A stretch of DNA of 64,000 bases from contig NZ_KE384018.1 in the NCBI RefSeq assembly GCF_000423445.1, forward strand, positions 142,964-206,963, given 5' to 3'. Under the pieces are notes generated by a model. It searched no databases, had not been told where the DNA came from, and was given only the letters and a program-made list of their open reading frames with translations. The DNA is from Acidipropionibacterium thoenii DSM 20276. Lineage in GTDB: Bacteria; Actinomycetota; Actinomycetes; Propionibacteriales; Propionibacteriaceae. Position 1 is the first letter of the stretch, and every line of letters begins with the position of its first letter. Positions 25,018-34,701 of the stretch are shown in pieces. The position numbers and the translations under genes were made by a program.

Positions 25018-25896
25018 ATGGCGACGATCGGCCAGTGGGTGGAGGGGGGCCGGTTGAGGACCCTGCCGATCTCGGCCTCGGCGGTGATCGCCGGGGTCTC
25101 CTCGGCGGTGGCGATCGGGCATTTCAGCCTGCTGCCGGCAGTGCTGGCCCTGGTGGTGGCACTGGCCCTGGTGATCGGGGTGAACTTCTCCAATGACTAC
25201 TCCGACGGTATCCGGGGCTCCGACGGACCCGGCCGGGTCGGCCCGTTGCGGCTGGTCGGTTCGGGTGCCGCCCGGCCCGGACAGGTCAGGGCGGCGGCAT
25301 TCGGCTTCTTCGGGATCGCCGGGTTGGCCGGCCTCGCGTTGGTGGTGCTGACCGGCCACTGGTGGCTGCTGGCGGTGGGAGTGGCCTGCGTGCTGGCGGC
25401 CTGGTTCTACACCGGTGGCTCCCATCCTTACGGCTACGCCGGGTTGGGGGAGATCTTCGTCTTCGTCTTCTTCGGACTGGTCGCGGTGGCAGGGACGACC
25501 TATGTGGTCGCCGGGAGGGTGGATGCCGCGACCTGGGTGGCGTCGGTCGTCTTCGGCCTGCTGGCCTGCGCCGTGCTGGTGGCCAACAACCTGCGCGACA
25601 TCGAGGGGGACCGTGCGTCCGGCAAGCGGACCCTGGCCACTCGGCTGGGTGACGCCGGGACCAGGGCGCTCTATCTGGTGCTGGCGGCGCTGGCGGTGAT
25701 CGGTGTGGTCATGGTGGCGGCGATCACCTCCTGGTGGGCATTGCTGGGACTGGTGATGGTGGTCTTCCTGGCAGGGCCGGTGCGCTCGATGGTCACCGGA
25801 GCCACCGGGATGGTGTTGGTGACGACGTTGAAGAGCACCGGTCTCGCCGAACTGGCCGGGTCGGTCGGGCTGCTCGTCGGTGCGATCCTCGGCTGA
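25018..25896 (+). CDS. menA: 1,4-dihydroxy-2-naphthoate polyprenyltransferase
   Basis: Attaches the polyprenyl chain to 1,4-dihydroxy-2-naphthoate at the membrane, giving demethylmenaquinol. The 292-residue UbiA-family protein has about eight membrane helices, the first Asp-rich motif NFSNDYSDGIRGSD (56-69) and the second NNLRDIEGDRASGKRTLA (about 190-207), both with MenA-specific spacing. The ATG at 25018 follows a GGGAGAG site; the frame extends upstream without homology. menG, the side-chain reductase-like gene and a polyprenyl diphosphate synthase occur later in the window. Confidence 0.94.
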   Translation: MATIGQWVEGGRLRTLPISASAVIAGVSSAVAIGHFSLLPAVLALVVALALVIGVNFSNDYSDGIRGSDGPGRVGPLRLVGSGAARPGQVRAAAFGFFGIAGLAGLALVVLTGHWWLLAVGVACVLAAWFYTGGSHPYGYAGLGEIFVFVFFGLVAVAGTTYVVAGRVDAATWVASVVFGLLACAVLVANNLRDIEGDRASGKRTLATRLGDAGTRALYLVLAALAVIGVVMVAAITSWWALLGLVMVVFLAGPVRSMVTGATGMVLVTTLKSTGLAELAGSVGLLVGAILG

Positions 25897-25971
25897 GGGT
25901 GAGTGCGGCCGGGAACTCCTTCGATAGGTTGATGAGAGGTTTCACGCCACCCATCGTTGAGAGGACAGCTG

Positions 25972-26256
25972 ATGATCATCACCCTGGCATTCCTGGACAT
26001 CAAGCCCGAGTGCGTCGCCGCATTCATCGAGGCCAGCACGGCCAATGCGGTGGCCAGCCGCACCGAGCCCGGCGTCACCCGCTTCGACCTGGTGCGCCAG
26101 CTCGACGTGCCGACCAACTTCACCCTGGTCGAGGAGTACCGCGACATCGACGCGGTGGAGGCGCACCGCACCACCGAGCACTACCTGACCTGGAAGGCCG
26201 CAGTGGCCGATATGCAGGCCACCCCGCGTTACTCGCACCGTTACGAGATCCTCTGA
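25972..26256 (+). CDS. Antibiotic biosynthesis monooxygenase (ABM)-domain protein
   Basis: A 94-residue single-domain ABM/YgiN-LsrG type protein with a dimeric ferredoxin-like fold. Recognisable pieces are the opening strand IITLAFLDIKPE, the ASRTEPGVTRFDLV turn, the FTLVEEYRD strand and the AHRTTEHYLTWK helix that lines the active site. Family members act on quinols, autoinducer-2 phosphate or polyketides without cofactors. Its place after menA makes a quinone-related substrate conceivable, but that is speculation. The ATG at 25972 has GAGAGGA eight bases upstream. Confidence 0.85.
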   Translation: MIITLAFLDIKPECVAAFIEASTANAVASRTEPGVTRFDLVRQLDVPTNFTLVEEYRDIDAVEAHRTTEHYLTWKAAVADMQATPRYSHRYEIL

Positions 26257-26263
26257 GCGGATC

Positions 26264-28060
26264 TCAGAACTTGATGCCGAACTGCTCCAGGCGCTTGCGA
26301 TCGGCCTTGGAACTGGAGGCCTGCAGGGCCAGCAGCTCGGCGTAGATGCCACCGGACGAGGCCAGCTCCTGGGGCGTCCCGATCTCGTCGACCCGGCCCT
26401 GATCCAGGGTGACGATCCGGTCGACCCCGGAGATGGTCGACAGTCGGTGGGCGATGATGAGGCTGGTCCGGCCCTCCATCAGGGCTTCCAGACCGGCCTG
26501 GACCCATCTCTCCGATTTGGTGTCCAGGGCCGAGGTGGCCTCGTCGAGCACCAGGATCGGGGCGTCCTTGAGGATTGCACGGGCGATCGCGATGCGCTGC
26601 TTCTGACCCCCCGACAGCTTGATACCGCGTTCGCCGACCAGGGTGTCGTAGGACTCCGGGAAGCGGGTCACGAAGCGGTCGGCGTAGGCCCGACGGGCGG
26701 CCTCGGTGATCTGTGCGTCGGTGGCCTCAGAGCCGTAGGCGATGTTCTCCCGGATGGTTCCCGAGAACAGTGACGGATCCTGGAAGACCACTCCGATGCT
26801 GTGGCGCAGCTCGGCGACCGGGAGCTCGGCGATGGACTGGCCGCCGACCAGGATCTGGCCGGCCTGCAGCGGGTAGAGCCCCAGCAGCAGGTTGACGATG
26901 GTCGACTTGCCGCCGCCCGACTCCCCGACCAGGGCCACCCGTTCCCCCTTGCCGATCTGGAAACTCACCTGGTCGATGACCCGGTTCGGCCCGTCGTAGG
27001 AGAACACCGCGTCGCGGAACTCCACAGCTGGGCGGTCCGGGGTGATCGAGATGACGGCCGGGGTGGAGGCATCTGGCAGCGGCCGGGTGTAGGAGGGCCG
27101 GGTCGCCATCACAGCGAAGTAGTCCTTGGACCCGGAGATCGCCCGCTGGGCGTTGTCGATGATGTAGCTCATCATCTGCACCGGCTGGCGGGCCATCGTC
27201 ATCAGCTGGATGAGCAGAACCATCTGGCCGATGCTGAAGAATCCGCGGGCGGTCTGGACGAAGATGATCGCGTAGATCCCGAAGAAGATGACGTTGAGCA
27301 CCGCCCGACGCAGGGTGTCCATCAGGTGCCAGTGGGTGGACTGTTCCTTGGTGGTGACGATGGTGGCCTCGTAGTGGTCGTCGAAACCGCGCTGTTCCAT
27401 GCGTTCGGTGACGAAGGACTTGACCACCCGGATCTGCGAGATGACCTCCTGGAACCGACCCGATGCCGTGTCCAGGTGCTCGTTGATGATGTCCTGGCGG
27501 GCCTGCCAGTGCCGCGAGGTGAGCGCGGTGAGCCAGACATACAGCGGGAAGACCACCGCCAGCAGCACCGCCAGCGGCCAGTAGTACCAGGCCGAGATGA
27601 TCAGCACCGCCGCGGTGGTCAGCAGCAGGGTGAAGAAGTTGTTGGCGAAGGCCTTCGCGAAATCAGTGATATTGGTGATCGAGCGGGTCAGCTTGTTGGT
27701 GATCGAACCGGTGAGTTCCTCATCGAACCAGGACTGCGGCAGCGACAGCAGCTTGGCGAAGTAGCGGCTCGACAGGATCTCGCGCATCCTGGCGCTCATC
27801 ACATCGCCGAGCCAGCCGTTGACATTGGTGGCCACCGAGTTGATCAGATCCATCGCCAGCAGCAGTACCGCCATCCACAGGATCGCCTCGATGTGGTGGG
27901 AGCCGGTGCGCACCCCGTCGACGGCCAGATCTGTCGCACGGGCGATGACGAAGGGCACCGCCAGGGCGGTGAGGGCCACCACCACCGCCGAGAGGACGAC
28001 ACCGACGTAGTGACGCCACAGCGAGCTGGTGAACCGCAGGATTCGGGTCAGAGAACGCAC
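26264..28060 (-). CDS. ABC exporter (fused membrane and ATPase domains)
   Basis: A 598-residue half transporter. The N-terminal six-helix exporter domain covers about residues 1-310. The ATPase domain has Walker A GESGGGKST, signature LSGGQKQRIAIARA, Walker B ILVLDEATSALD and the H-loop IAHRLST, all intact. Such proteins work as homodimers exporting lipids, peptides or drugs. GTG 28060 is chosen because a -10 (TAACCT) ends eight bases before it, with CTGACG 17 bases further up, so the message would be leaderless. The TTG at 28069 overlaps that -10 and is unlikely. The 3' end converges on the ABM gene with a seven-base gap. Confidence 0.88.
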   Translation of the reverse strand: MRSLTRILRFTSSLWRHYVGVVLSAVVVALTALAVPFVIARATDLAVDGVRTGSHHIEAILWMAVLLLAMDLINSVATNVNGWLGDVMSARMREILSSRYFAKLLSLPQSWFDEELTGSITNKLTRSITNITDFAKAFANNFFTLLLTTAAVLIISAWYYWPLAVLLAVVFPLYVWLTALTSRHWQARQDIINEHLDTASGRFQEVISQIRVVKSFVTERMEQRGFDDHYEATIVTTKEQSTHWHLMDTLRRAVLNVIFFGIYAIIFVQTARGFFSIGQMVLLIQLMTMARQPVQMMSYIIDNAQRAISGSKDYFAVMATRPSYTRPLPDASTPAVISITPDRPAVEFRDAVFSYDGPNRVIDQVSFQIGKGERVALVGESGGGKSTIVNLLLGLYPLQAGQILVGGQSIAELPVAELRHSIGVVFQDPSLFSGTIRENIAYGSEATDAQITEAARRAYADRFVTRFPESYDTLVGERGIKLSGGQKQRIAIARAILKDAPILVLDEATSALDTKSERWVQAGLEALMEGRTSLIIAHRLSTISGVDRIVTLDQGRVDEIGTPQELASSGGIYAELLALQASSSKADRKRLEQFGIKF

Positions 28061-28068
28061 AGCTGGCA

Positions 28069-28097
28069 AGGTTACGAGGGTCGGGTGCCAACGTCAG
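28069..28097 (-). promoter_or_regulatory. Promoter of the ABC exporter gene (leaderless)
   Basis: On the minus strand CTGACG (28097-28092) is separated by 17 bases from TAACCT (28074-28069), whose end is eight bases from the GTG at 28060. Transcription should start at the first base of the start codon. Confidence 0.5.
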
Positions 28098-28133
28098 GGG
28101 TGTTCCGCGCACAGCGCGAGGGAGAGGGGCGGT

Positions 28134-29936
28134 TCAGGGCTCGGCGGGGGCTGCCGGCTGGCACCGGCGCAGCCAGTGCCGCAGCGCGTAGGTGGCCCGC
28201 ACGTCGTCCTCGTTGTAGTCCAGCACCCGGCGCGCGGCCGACTCCCGCAGCTGCGGATCGGCATCGTGGGCCGCCTGGTCCCACCAGACCTGGGAGTTCA
28301 GCCCGCCCGGCTCGGCGTCTCTCCAGTGGAATCCGGGCCCGGCCTGGGCGACGGCTTTCAGCCCCAGCCCCGCGGTGCCGAAGAAGTGCCGGGTCATCAC
28401 CGTGAACAGGTCGAGGAAGCAGCCCGAGGCCAGCAGGTGGTTCACCTGGCCGGCGGTCCGGGATCCGGCCGGGGTGGACCTGCGTCCGAATCGGCGGAGG
28501 TGCACCTTCTCGTAGTCGGAGTAGTGCACGATGACACATCCCGGTTCGGCTCTCACGGCGTCATCCAGCCAGCCGATGGCTCGTGCTGCCAGGGCCGCCT
28601 CGGTGGCGTCATCCAGGTCCTCGAAGCAGGAGAAGGCGAGGTAGTAGGGGCTTGTGTGCCCGGCGCTGGTGGCCAGCAGCCGATCTGCGTCGTCGACCCA
28701 GAATCCCCACAGGTAGACCCGGTCGTCGGGTGAGGTCTCGATGTCGAAGTCGATCTCCAGGCGCGAGGCTGGCAGCGAGATCGGATCGTCATCATTGCGT
28801 TCCAGGGCCACCCCGTCGCGGATCAGCCGGGCCCGGCGGGCGGCCAGCCGGATCCGCCGCTCGGGCTGGGGGCGGTGCTGGACCTGGGGCAGGTAGTCGG
28901 GCAGCAGGGAGTCCAGGTCGGCGTCGGCCAGTTCGTCGACGGTGCTGACTCCCAGCCTCCGCAGAGTGGCGATCTCGCGGACGTCCAGTGGTGCCTTGGA
29001 GATCCGCAGTGACAGGTCGGCGTCGTCCAGCTGCGGTTCGCAGACCCGCCACCAGGGGCAGGACTCGCACTCGCGCACCACGATCGGGGCGACCATCGGG
29101 TGATCCGGCGAGGTCATCGCGTGACGGGCCACCGAGACCCGGAAGTCGTGCTCGTGGTCGTAGCGGGCCAGCACCGAGCGACGCCGCCAGCCCGAGGCTG
29201 CGGTGCGCGAGAAGGTCCGGATGAAGCGGTGGTCCAGGTCCAGCCAGGAGACTCCCTGGTCGCCCTCCAACAGGTCGATCTGGTCGGTGCCGATGATCCC
29301 GGCGATCCGCGGGGCCGGTAGCGGGTCCGCCGCCGGGAGCAGCCCCAGATCCTCCAGCAGCCGCCAGTGGTGGGCGGCCTGCAGCAGCGGTCCCTGCCGT
29401 GCCGAGCGGAAGGTCTGATCGGTGGCCAGCTGGGCCGCGGAGGGGTCGGGGGCGGCCAGCGAACTGGCCCAGGTGAACCGGTGGCGGGTGTGGTGGCGCT
29501 CCAGGATACGGTGCGGGGTGATCACCACCGGCAGGTATCCGGGGGTGCCGGAGGAGGTCACTCCGGCTCTCACCAGCACCTCGGGGGATCCCCGCCGGTG
29601 GCCGGCCGCCGAGCTGGCAAGGGCGGGGGCCAGTATCACCGGGGCGCCGGCGGCCAGGGCATCGACGGTGGCCGATCCAAGGTTCTGGGCCTGTCGCAGG
29701 TCCACCGCCCCCCGGACCGCGGCCAGCCGGTCGCAGGCGGCGTCCACCACTTGCCGGGAGTCGGCGAAGAGCTCGGCGTCGCCCTCCTGGTCGGGGCGCG
29801 GCAGGGCCGCGATGGTGGGGTCGAAGGCGTTGTGGATCTTGACCGGGCAGGAGCGGGCGGCCCAGCAGTCCAGCAGGATCTGCTGGTGCTGGACGTCCGC
29901 CGGTTCGGGTTGCCTCAATCGGTGCTCCTGGGTCAT
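28134..29936 (-). CDS. TM0106-family RecB-like putative nuclease
   Basis: A 600-residue protein. The N-terminal half is RecB/Cas4-like: [12 protein letters not shown], the [15 protein letters not shown] strand region with Asp/Glu/Lys positions, and [14 protein letters not shown], a Cys cluster resembling the iron-sulphur anchor of Cas4/AddB-type nucleases. A helix-hairpin-like segment ([17 protein letters not shown]) follows. The C-terminal half is an RNase H-like 3'-5' exonuclease domain with FDIETSPDD and a late [12 protein letters not shown] motif (the D-x-E and Y/H-x-x-x-D pattern). This matches the TM0106 family. It starts at the ATG at 29936, overlapping the menG stop (ATGA), so it is coupled to menG with no obvious functional link. 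A DNA repair or RNA processing role is unknown. Confidence 0.82.
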   Translation of the reverse strand: MTQEHRLRQPEPADVQHQQILLDCWAARSCPVKIHNAFDPTIAALPRPDQEGDAELFADSRQVVDAACDRLAAVRGAVDLRQAQNLGSATVDALAAGAPVILAPALASSAAGHRRGSPEVLVRAGVTSSGTPGYLPVVITPHRILERHHTRHRFTWASSLAAPDPSAAQLATDQTFRSARQGPLLQAAHHWRLLEDLGLLPAADPLPAPRIAGIIGTDQIDLLEGDQGVSWLDLDHRFIRTFSRTAASGWRRRSVLARYDHEHDFRVSVARHAMTSPDHPMVAPIVVRECESCPWWRVCEPQLDDADLSLRISKAPLDVREIATLRRLGVSTVDELADADLDSLLPDYLPQVQHRPQPERRIRLAARRARLIRDGVALERNDDDPISLPASRLEIDFDIETSPDDRVYLWGFWVDDADRLLATSAGHTSPYYLAFSCFEDLDDATEAALAARAIGWLDDAVRAEPGCVIVHYSDYEKVHLRRFGRRSTPAGSRTAGQVNHLLASGCFLDLFTVMTRHFFGTAGLGLKAVAQAGPGFHWRDAEPGGLNSQVWWDQAAHDADPQLRESAARRVLDYNEDDVRATYALRHWLRRCQPAAPAEP

Positions 29937-30631
29937 GCCTTCCACGCCCGGTGCAGGGCCACGATGCCACCGCAGATGTTGCGCCAGGCCACTGCCTGCC
30001 AGCCGGCCCCGGCCATCAGATCGGCCAGGGTGCGCTGGTCGGGCCAGGCCAGGATCGACTCGGCCAGGTAGTCGTAGGCATCCCGATTGCTGGCGGCCAG
30101 CCGGGCCATCGCCGGGATGGCGGCCAGCAGGTAGTCCTTGTAGAGATGACGGAAGGGCGACCAGGTCGGAGTGGAGAACTCGCAGACCACCAGGCGCCCG
30201 CCGGGCCTGGTGACCCGCAGCATCTCGGCCAGAGCTGCCGAGGTGTTCTCCACATTGCGCAACCCGTAGGAAATGGTGACGGCATCGAAGGAGTCGTCGG
30301 CATAGGGCAGCCGGGTGGCGTCGCCCGCCACGAAATGCAGCCCGGGCTGGCGCTGGTGACCGACCTGGAGCATCCCCATCGAGATATCGGTGGGGTAGAC
30401 CTCGGCGCCGTGGGCGGCGAAGGTGGCGGACGAGGTCCCGGTGCCGGCTGCCAGGTCCAGGATCGTCTGGCCCGGTGCCGGCTCGACGGCCTCGACGACC
30501 AGGTCGCGCCAGTGGTCGACAGCTCCCATCGTCATGATGGAGTTCATCAGGTCGTAGCGCTTCGCCACGCCGTCGAACATCGAGGCGACGTCGTCATGGT
30601 GCTTGTCAAGGGTGGCCCGGGTCGTCAACAC
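29933..30631 (-). CDS. menG: Demethylmenaquinone methyltransferase
   Basis: Methylates the ring of demethylmenaquinol with S-adenosylmethionine, the last core step to menaquinone. The 232-residue class I methyltransferase of the UbiE/MenG family has the opening [20 protein letters not shown], the SAM motif [10 protein letters not shown] (57-66), the later motif [17 protein letters not shown] and the substrate-side [17 protein letters not shown]. Start: GTG 30631 by homology; no Shine-Dalgarno is evident and AAGACT lies seven bases before it, so a leaderless message is possible. It overlaps the downstream nuclease gene by ATGA and is divergent from an ABC transporter pair. Confidence 0.92.
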   Translation of the reverse strand: MLTTRATLDKHHDDVASMFDGVAKRYDLMNSIMTMGAVDHWRDLVVEAVEPAPGQTILDLAAGTGTSSATFAAHGAEVYPTDISMGMLQVGHQRQPGLHFVAGDATRLPYADDSFDAVTISYGLRNVENTSAALAEMLRVTRPGGRLVVCEFSTPTWSPFRHLYKDYLLAAIPAMARLAASNRDAYDYLAESILAWPDQRTLADLMAGAGWQAVAWRNICGGIVALHRAWKA

Positions 30632-30673
30632 GGCGCCAAGTCTTCCACAGCTTCGCGAGCCCATCGCCCGGGT

Positions 30674-30702
30674 TTGGGGGCTGTCGGCGGGTGCGGGACA
30701 AT
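30674..30702 (+). promoter_or_regulatory. Promoter of the ABC/DUF6297 operon (leaderless)
   Basis: TTGGGG (30674-30679) and GACAAT (30697-30702) are 17 bases apart, and the ATG at 30710 lies seven bases after the -10. There is no ribosome binding site, so the transcript probably begins at the start codon. Confidence 0.5.
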
Positions 30703-30709
30703 AGCCATC

Positions 30710-31354
30710 ATGGCCTCTCCCTCCCCAGTCCTGGTTGTCAAGGACGTCACCAAGTCCTACGGCGATCACACCGTCATCAAGAATCTGTCCTTCACCGTGC
30801 ACGCCGGGGAGGCGGTGGCGCTGACCGGGCGCAACGGTGCCGGCAAGTCGACGGTGCTGCGCTGCGTGGTGGGGGCCGACCGGCCCACCTCCGGAACGGT
30901 GGAGGTCCTCGGCAAGCCGGTCAGTGAGACCAGCGCCGAGTTCCGCCGCAATGTCGCCACCGTCATCGATGACCTGGATTTCTTCCCCGATCTGTCGGTG
31001 GTCGAGCATCTGGATCTGCTGGCCCGGGCCCACGGTCTGGCTGAGGCGGACGCCCTGGTCGACGAGGTGTTGGAGGAGGTCCAGCTGGTGCCTCAGTCGG
31101 GGCAGCTGCCCGGTACCCTGTCGACCGGTCAGCGGCGGCGTCTGGCGCTGGCCACCGCCTTCGTGCGGCCCCGGAAACTGCTGGTCCTCGATGAGCCGGA
31201 GGCCCGGTTGGACGTCGAGGGGATCGCCTGGCTCGGCACCCGGCTGCGCGAGGAGATGAGCCACGACCTGGCGATTCTGATGGCCTCCCATGAACCCTCC
31301 CTGCTGGAGGCCCTCGGCGCCCGGACCGTGGCGCTGGGAGGGCAGCGCGGATGA
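30710..31354 (+). CDS. ABC transporter ATPase
   Basis: A 214-residue ATPase with Walker [10 protein letters not shown] (40-48), signature LSTGQ (137-141, a conservative variant of LSGGQ), Walker B LLVLDEP (157-163) and H-loop His194 in ASHE. The [14 protein letters not shown] opening is typical of ABC-2 and drug-resistance type ATPases. The stop overlaps the start of the DUF6297 membrane protein (ATGA at 31351-31354), so the two form a transporter. It is divergent from menG. Substrate unknown. Confidence 0.9.
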   Translation: MASPSPVLVVKDVTKSYGDHTVIKNLSFTVHAGEAVALTGRNGAGKSTVLRCVVGADRPTSGTVEVLGKPVSETSAEFRRNVATVIDDLDFFPDLSVVEHLDLLARAHGLAEADALVDEVLEEVQLVPQSGQLPGTLSTGQRRRLALATAFVRPRKLLVLDEPEARLDVEGIAWLGTRLREEMSHDLAILMASHEPSLLEALGARTVALGGQRG

Positions 31355-33147
31355 GCCGCGGACGCAACCGCAAGGGCCGCGGTCAGAACCGGCCCGCCGC
31401 ACAGGGCGGGCAGAACCAGGCCGCTCAGAACTCGGTCGAGCACCAGGGAGCCAGACCCCTGGAGTCCAAGGACGCCGAGATCGCCGACGTCGCGCTGCCC
31501 GACCTCATCATCGACCACCAGCCCGAGGAGTTCTGGCAGGGCGAGGTCGACGAGAAGCAGCTGCTGCTGCTGATGGGGGACTGGCGCAAGGGCCGCACCA
31601 CCAGGAACATCTGGCAGGCGCTCAGCGACGGCTATGTGCTGCTGTTCTCCCTGGCCGTGGTGCTGGCGATGCTCGTCAGCCTCATCATTCAGGCCCAGGG
31701 CCAGGCCGCGACCTGCTCGGCGACCGGCTGCCGGACCGCCCGTGAGCTGCTGCCCTGGGCGGCACTGGCCGGGGTCCTGGCCTTCGCGATGATGGCGGCG
31801 CGGATCTTCGGCCCGGTGCTGGCCTCGGCGGCCGAGGGATTCTGGCTGCTGGACTCTCCCATCAACCGCTCCCGGGTGCTGGTGAATCGCCTGTGGGTCG
31901 CGATCGCAGCCGCCTTCGTGGGGGGTGCCGCGATCGGTGCCCTGATGTCGGCGCTGACCGGCTCCTCGGGACAGGCGATCATCGCCTGGACGGTGGCCAC
32001 CGGTTTCGCCGCCTGCGGAGTGGTGGCGTTCGCAGCCGCCCAGCAGGGTGCCGAGCGGGTCTGGACCGTCAAGCTGGTGGGCGGTCTGGCCGGTCTGGCC
32101 GGGCTGTGCGCCCTGCTGGCCGTGGTGGGTTCGGCGAGCGGCTGGTTCCATCTGGAGATCACCACCTCGGTGGCTCTGCAGTCCGCCTGGGGGGTGGCTG
32201 CGGGCGGGGTCCTGCTGCTGATCGTCTCCGGGGTGCTGGCGCGGATGCGGCTGAACCGGATCCGGCGGGCCCGGCTGATGTCGGGAGGCTCCCTGGCTGC
32301 CGGCATGCAGGGCGCCGCCTTCGCCCTGGACTTCGCCCTGATGCGCGACATCCTCCAGGAGCGGGACGCCGTGGAACGCGGCCAGGTGCGCCCCACCCGT
32401 GGCCGTGGGCTCGGCCTGCAGACCCTGGTCTGGCGCGACGTCCAGCGTCTCATCCGGTTCCCCCGCCCGCTGCTGGCACTGGCGGTCACTGCGGTGGTGC
32501 CCTACGCCGTGGAGGCCCTGGGGATGGGCCGGTTCTCCTCGACCATCTCGGCGCTGGTGCTGGTCGCGGCGCTGATCCCGTTCTTCACCACCTTGCGGGT
32601 GCTGTCGCGCACCAAGGGCCTGATGCGCTGCCTGCCGTTCACCACCAGCCAGGTGCGCACCTCGGCCTCGGTGGTTCCTGGTGTGCTGGCCGGGTTGTGG
32701 GCGATCGCCGTGGTGCCCGCCTTCCATGGGGTGGGCTCGGCGAGCCACACGCCGTGGATCCAGGCCGTCATGCTGGCCGTCATCACCGCGGCCGCCGGCT
32801 ACATCGGCGCGATCCGCTGGGTCTCGGCGAAATCCGCCGACTACTCGGCGCCGATGGTGGCCACCCAGATGGGTGCGATGCCTCCAGGTCTGATGTTCAA
32901 CCTGGTCCGCGGCCTGGACATGGTGGCCCTCATCACGATCTGGATCGTGCTGGGACTGTCGCCGTGGATCTCCGTCGTGGTGGCGGTGATCGCCTACGCC
33001 ATCCTGCGGATGGGCGGCATCAACCAGGAGGAGCTGCTCGAGAAGCAGAAGGAGGCCCAGGCCGAAATGGCGCGCACCAGGCGCGGTGGGTCCGGGGGTG
33101 CTGGTGGCTCGTCGGGCACGAAGGTCGTCACCCGCAAGAGGCGATGA
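31351..33147 (+). CDS. DUF6297-family ABC transporter membrane protein
   Basis: A 598-residue protein with a charged, Gln/Asn-rich N-terminal 90 residues (cytoplasmic), then about 12 membrane helices in two groups (about 95-310 and 370-560), and a Gly/Ser-rich basic tail. The [16 protein letters not shown] loop and the overall plan match DUF6297 proteins, actinobacterial permease partners of ABC ATPases with unknown cargo. It is translationally coupled to the ATPase by an ATGA overlap and ended by a perfect bidirectional hairpin. Confidence 0.8.
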   Translation: MSRGRNRKGRGQNRPAAQGGQNQAAQNSVEHQGARPLESKDAEIADVALPDLIIDHQPEEFWQGEVDEKQLLLLMGDWRKGRTTRNIWQALSDGYVLLFSLAVVLAMLVSLIIQAQGQAATCSATGCRTARELLPWAALAGVLAFAMMAARIFGPVLASAAEGFWLLDSPINRSRVLVNRLWVAIAAAFVGGAAIGALMSALTGSSGQAIIAWTVATGFAACGVVAFAAAQQGAERVWTVKLVGGLAGLAGLCALLAVVGSASGWFHLEITTSVALQSAWGVAAGGVLLLIVSGVLARMRLNRIRRARLMSGGSLAAGMQGAAFALDFALMRDILQERDAVERGQVRPTRGRGLGLQTLVWRDVQRLIRFPRPLLALAVTAVVPYAVEALGMGRFSSTISALVLVAALIPFFTTLRVLSRTKGLMRCLPFTTSQVRTSASVVPGVLAGLWAIAVVPAFHGVGSASHTPWIQAVMLAVITAAAGYIGAIRWVSAKSADYSAPMVATQMGAMPPGLMFNLVRGLDMVALITIWIVLGLSPWISVVVAVIAYAILRMGGINQEELLEKQKEAQAEMARTRRGGSGGAGGSSGTKVVTRKRR

Positions 33148-33151
33148 CCAG

Positions 33152-33179
33152 ACGCGTCGCCCCAGCCGGGGCGACGCGT
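33152..33179. terminator. Bidirectional hairpin terminator
   Basis: A perfect 12-base inverted repeat, ACGCGTCGCCCC against GGGGCGACGCGT, with an AGCC loop sits between the convergent DUF6297 and MenF-family genes. It overlaps the latter's TAA stop codon by one base. It can serve both transcripts. Confidence 0.75.
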
Positions 33180-34423
33180 TACCTCACCAGGCTGAGGGTC
33201 GAGGCGATCCGCTCCTCGAGTTCGGCGGCCAGCAGGTTCACGTCGTCGTCGCGGGCCACCGGCTGGCCCACGAAGACATGCACCAGGTTCGGGTCGGTGG
33301 CGTCGATCTGGGCGCCGCGCCAGTCGGTGACCCATTCACCATCGCCCTCGGAATCGATCCAGCCGATCGGCCCGGAGATTCTGCCACGGTCGACCCCCTC
33401 CACCTCGGCGATCGTCTCCAGGGCCTTCCACGGCGGCAGGCCGCTGACGAAGGGGGCCGGATGGATCGCCGCGACTGCGGCCAGCGAACGAGTGGTGGGA
33501 AGCGGAGCCCCGGTGATGTCGGTCGCCAGTAGCCGGTCGGAGGCGGCAGTGACGAGCCCCGGGAATGGAGAGCCCTCGATCGACCGGCAGAAGGGTCGCA
33601 GCGTCTCCTCGGACCAGCGCACCGCCCGCTGGTGCTGTCTGGCGTAGAAACCACGGCCGTGCAGGGCCTCCAGCAACTGAGGTACCGGGTCAATCGTGCC
33701 ACCTGGCCCGTGGGTCAGCGTCCGAGTCGTGATGAGGCCGTCGATCTGTCGTACCACCAGCTTCGACGTCGTTCCCACTGCCCCCTGCACCAGGTAGGTC
33801 CAGGAGCCGGGAAGTACGTCGGCGCACAGCTTGACGATCCAGCGAGGGTCCACCGGAGTATCGGTGTGGGCCATCAGGTCGCGCATCAGCAGCACGCGTT
33901 GCAGGTCCTCGCCCAGGATCTCGCGGACCTGAGTGGCGCGCTCCACCCAGCCCTCGGCGGTGATCACCCCGTCGGAGACCTCCAGGCCGGTGGGCTTGCG
34001 GGGTGGCGGCTGGACCTGCGGCGGATCGGCATGCACCGAGTCGTAGGACATCTGGGTGAGCCAGCAGTAACCGGCCCGGCGCCCGATGACGGTCTCCGGA
34101 ACGATCATCACCGACGGCGAGGTCGACCGGTCGCCGTCGAAGGTGAAGGAGCCGAAGGCCAGCGGTCCGGTGCCGTGCACCCCCGGCATCTCCGTCTCAT
34201 TCTCGATGTCGGCGCAGAACGCCTCCCACCAGACGTCTGCGGCACCGGGGGAGTCCGTCTCGAAGCGGGCGATCTCGCCCAGCCCGACTATCCCCTCCTT
34301 GCCGTGCAACAGGCACATGCTGTTGCGCGGGGTGAGATATCTCTGGAGGGATCCAGGGTCAGGGATGGCCACGGTGCGGGCGCGCAGCCGGCTCGATCCT
34401 GGATTGACGATCACAGTGAGCAC
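33179..34423 (-). CDS. Isochorismate synthase (MenF)-family protein lacking catalytic residues
   Basis: A 414-residue member of the chorismate-utilising fold. Actinobacterial MenF landmarks remain: GKEGIVGLGEIARFE, FGSFTFDGD, an LATDITGAPL stretch and VDRGRISGPIGWIDSEGDGEW. Key positions differ. The water-activating Lys of K-V-V-L-A-R-D reads R-V-L-L-M-R-D. The G-A-S/T-P-E substrate loop reads GTTSK, so its Glu is lost. The S-x-K-x-x-x-E-H metal region reads ARQHQR. The final G-A-G-I-V reads VGQPV. Enzymatic isochorismate synthesis is therefore doubtful, yet the frame is intact. GTG 34423 is used; GTG 34453, with GGAGG unusually close, is an alternative. It lies beside the side-chain reductase-like gene and near menG and menA. 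Confidence 0.72.
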   Translation of the reverse strand: MLTVIVNPGSSRLRARTVAIPDPGSLQRYLTPRNSMCLLHGKEGIVGLGEIARFETDSPGAADVWWEAFCADIENETEMPGVHGTGPLAFGSFTFDGDRSTSPSVMIVPETVIGRRAGYCWLTQMSYDSVHADPPQVQPPPRKPTGLEVSDGVITAEGWVERATQVREILGEDLQRVLLMRDLMAHTDTPVDPRWIVKLCADVLPGSWTYLVQGAVGTTSKLVVRQIDGLITTRTLTHGPGGTIDPVPQLLEALHGRGFYARQHQRAVRWSEETLRPFCRSIEGSPFPGLVTAASDRLLATDITGAPLPTTRSLAAVAAIHPAPFVSGLPPWKALETIAEVEGVDRGRISGPIGWIDSEGDGEWVTDWRGAQIDATDPNLVHVFVGQPVARDDDVNLLAAELEERIASTLSLVR

Positions 34424-34701
34424 AATACCGGCCCGGCATGCGAATGCGTGCACGTCCTCCCAGCCAGACCGGGTATCGGTAGAGATGTGCTCACCGGGTC
34501 GGAGGGGTCCAGTCGCCGCTACGAGGCGCGATACCTGATCAATCTGCTGTCATGGCGCGAGTTCCGATTTCTGAAACTCCGGTGTGGCGAATTCCGTCCC
34601 GGTGTGGCCGGCGTCTCCCCTTGTCGGAACGCAGTGCACGGATGTGACGCGGCCACCGGGGGGCCATAGACTCGGAGCCACGGTTCAATGAGGAGGCGGT
34701 C

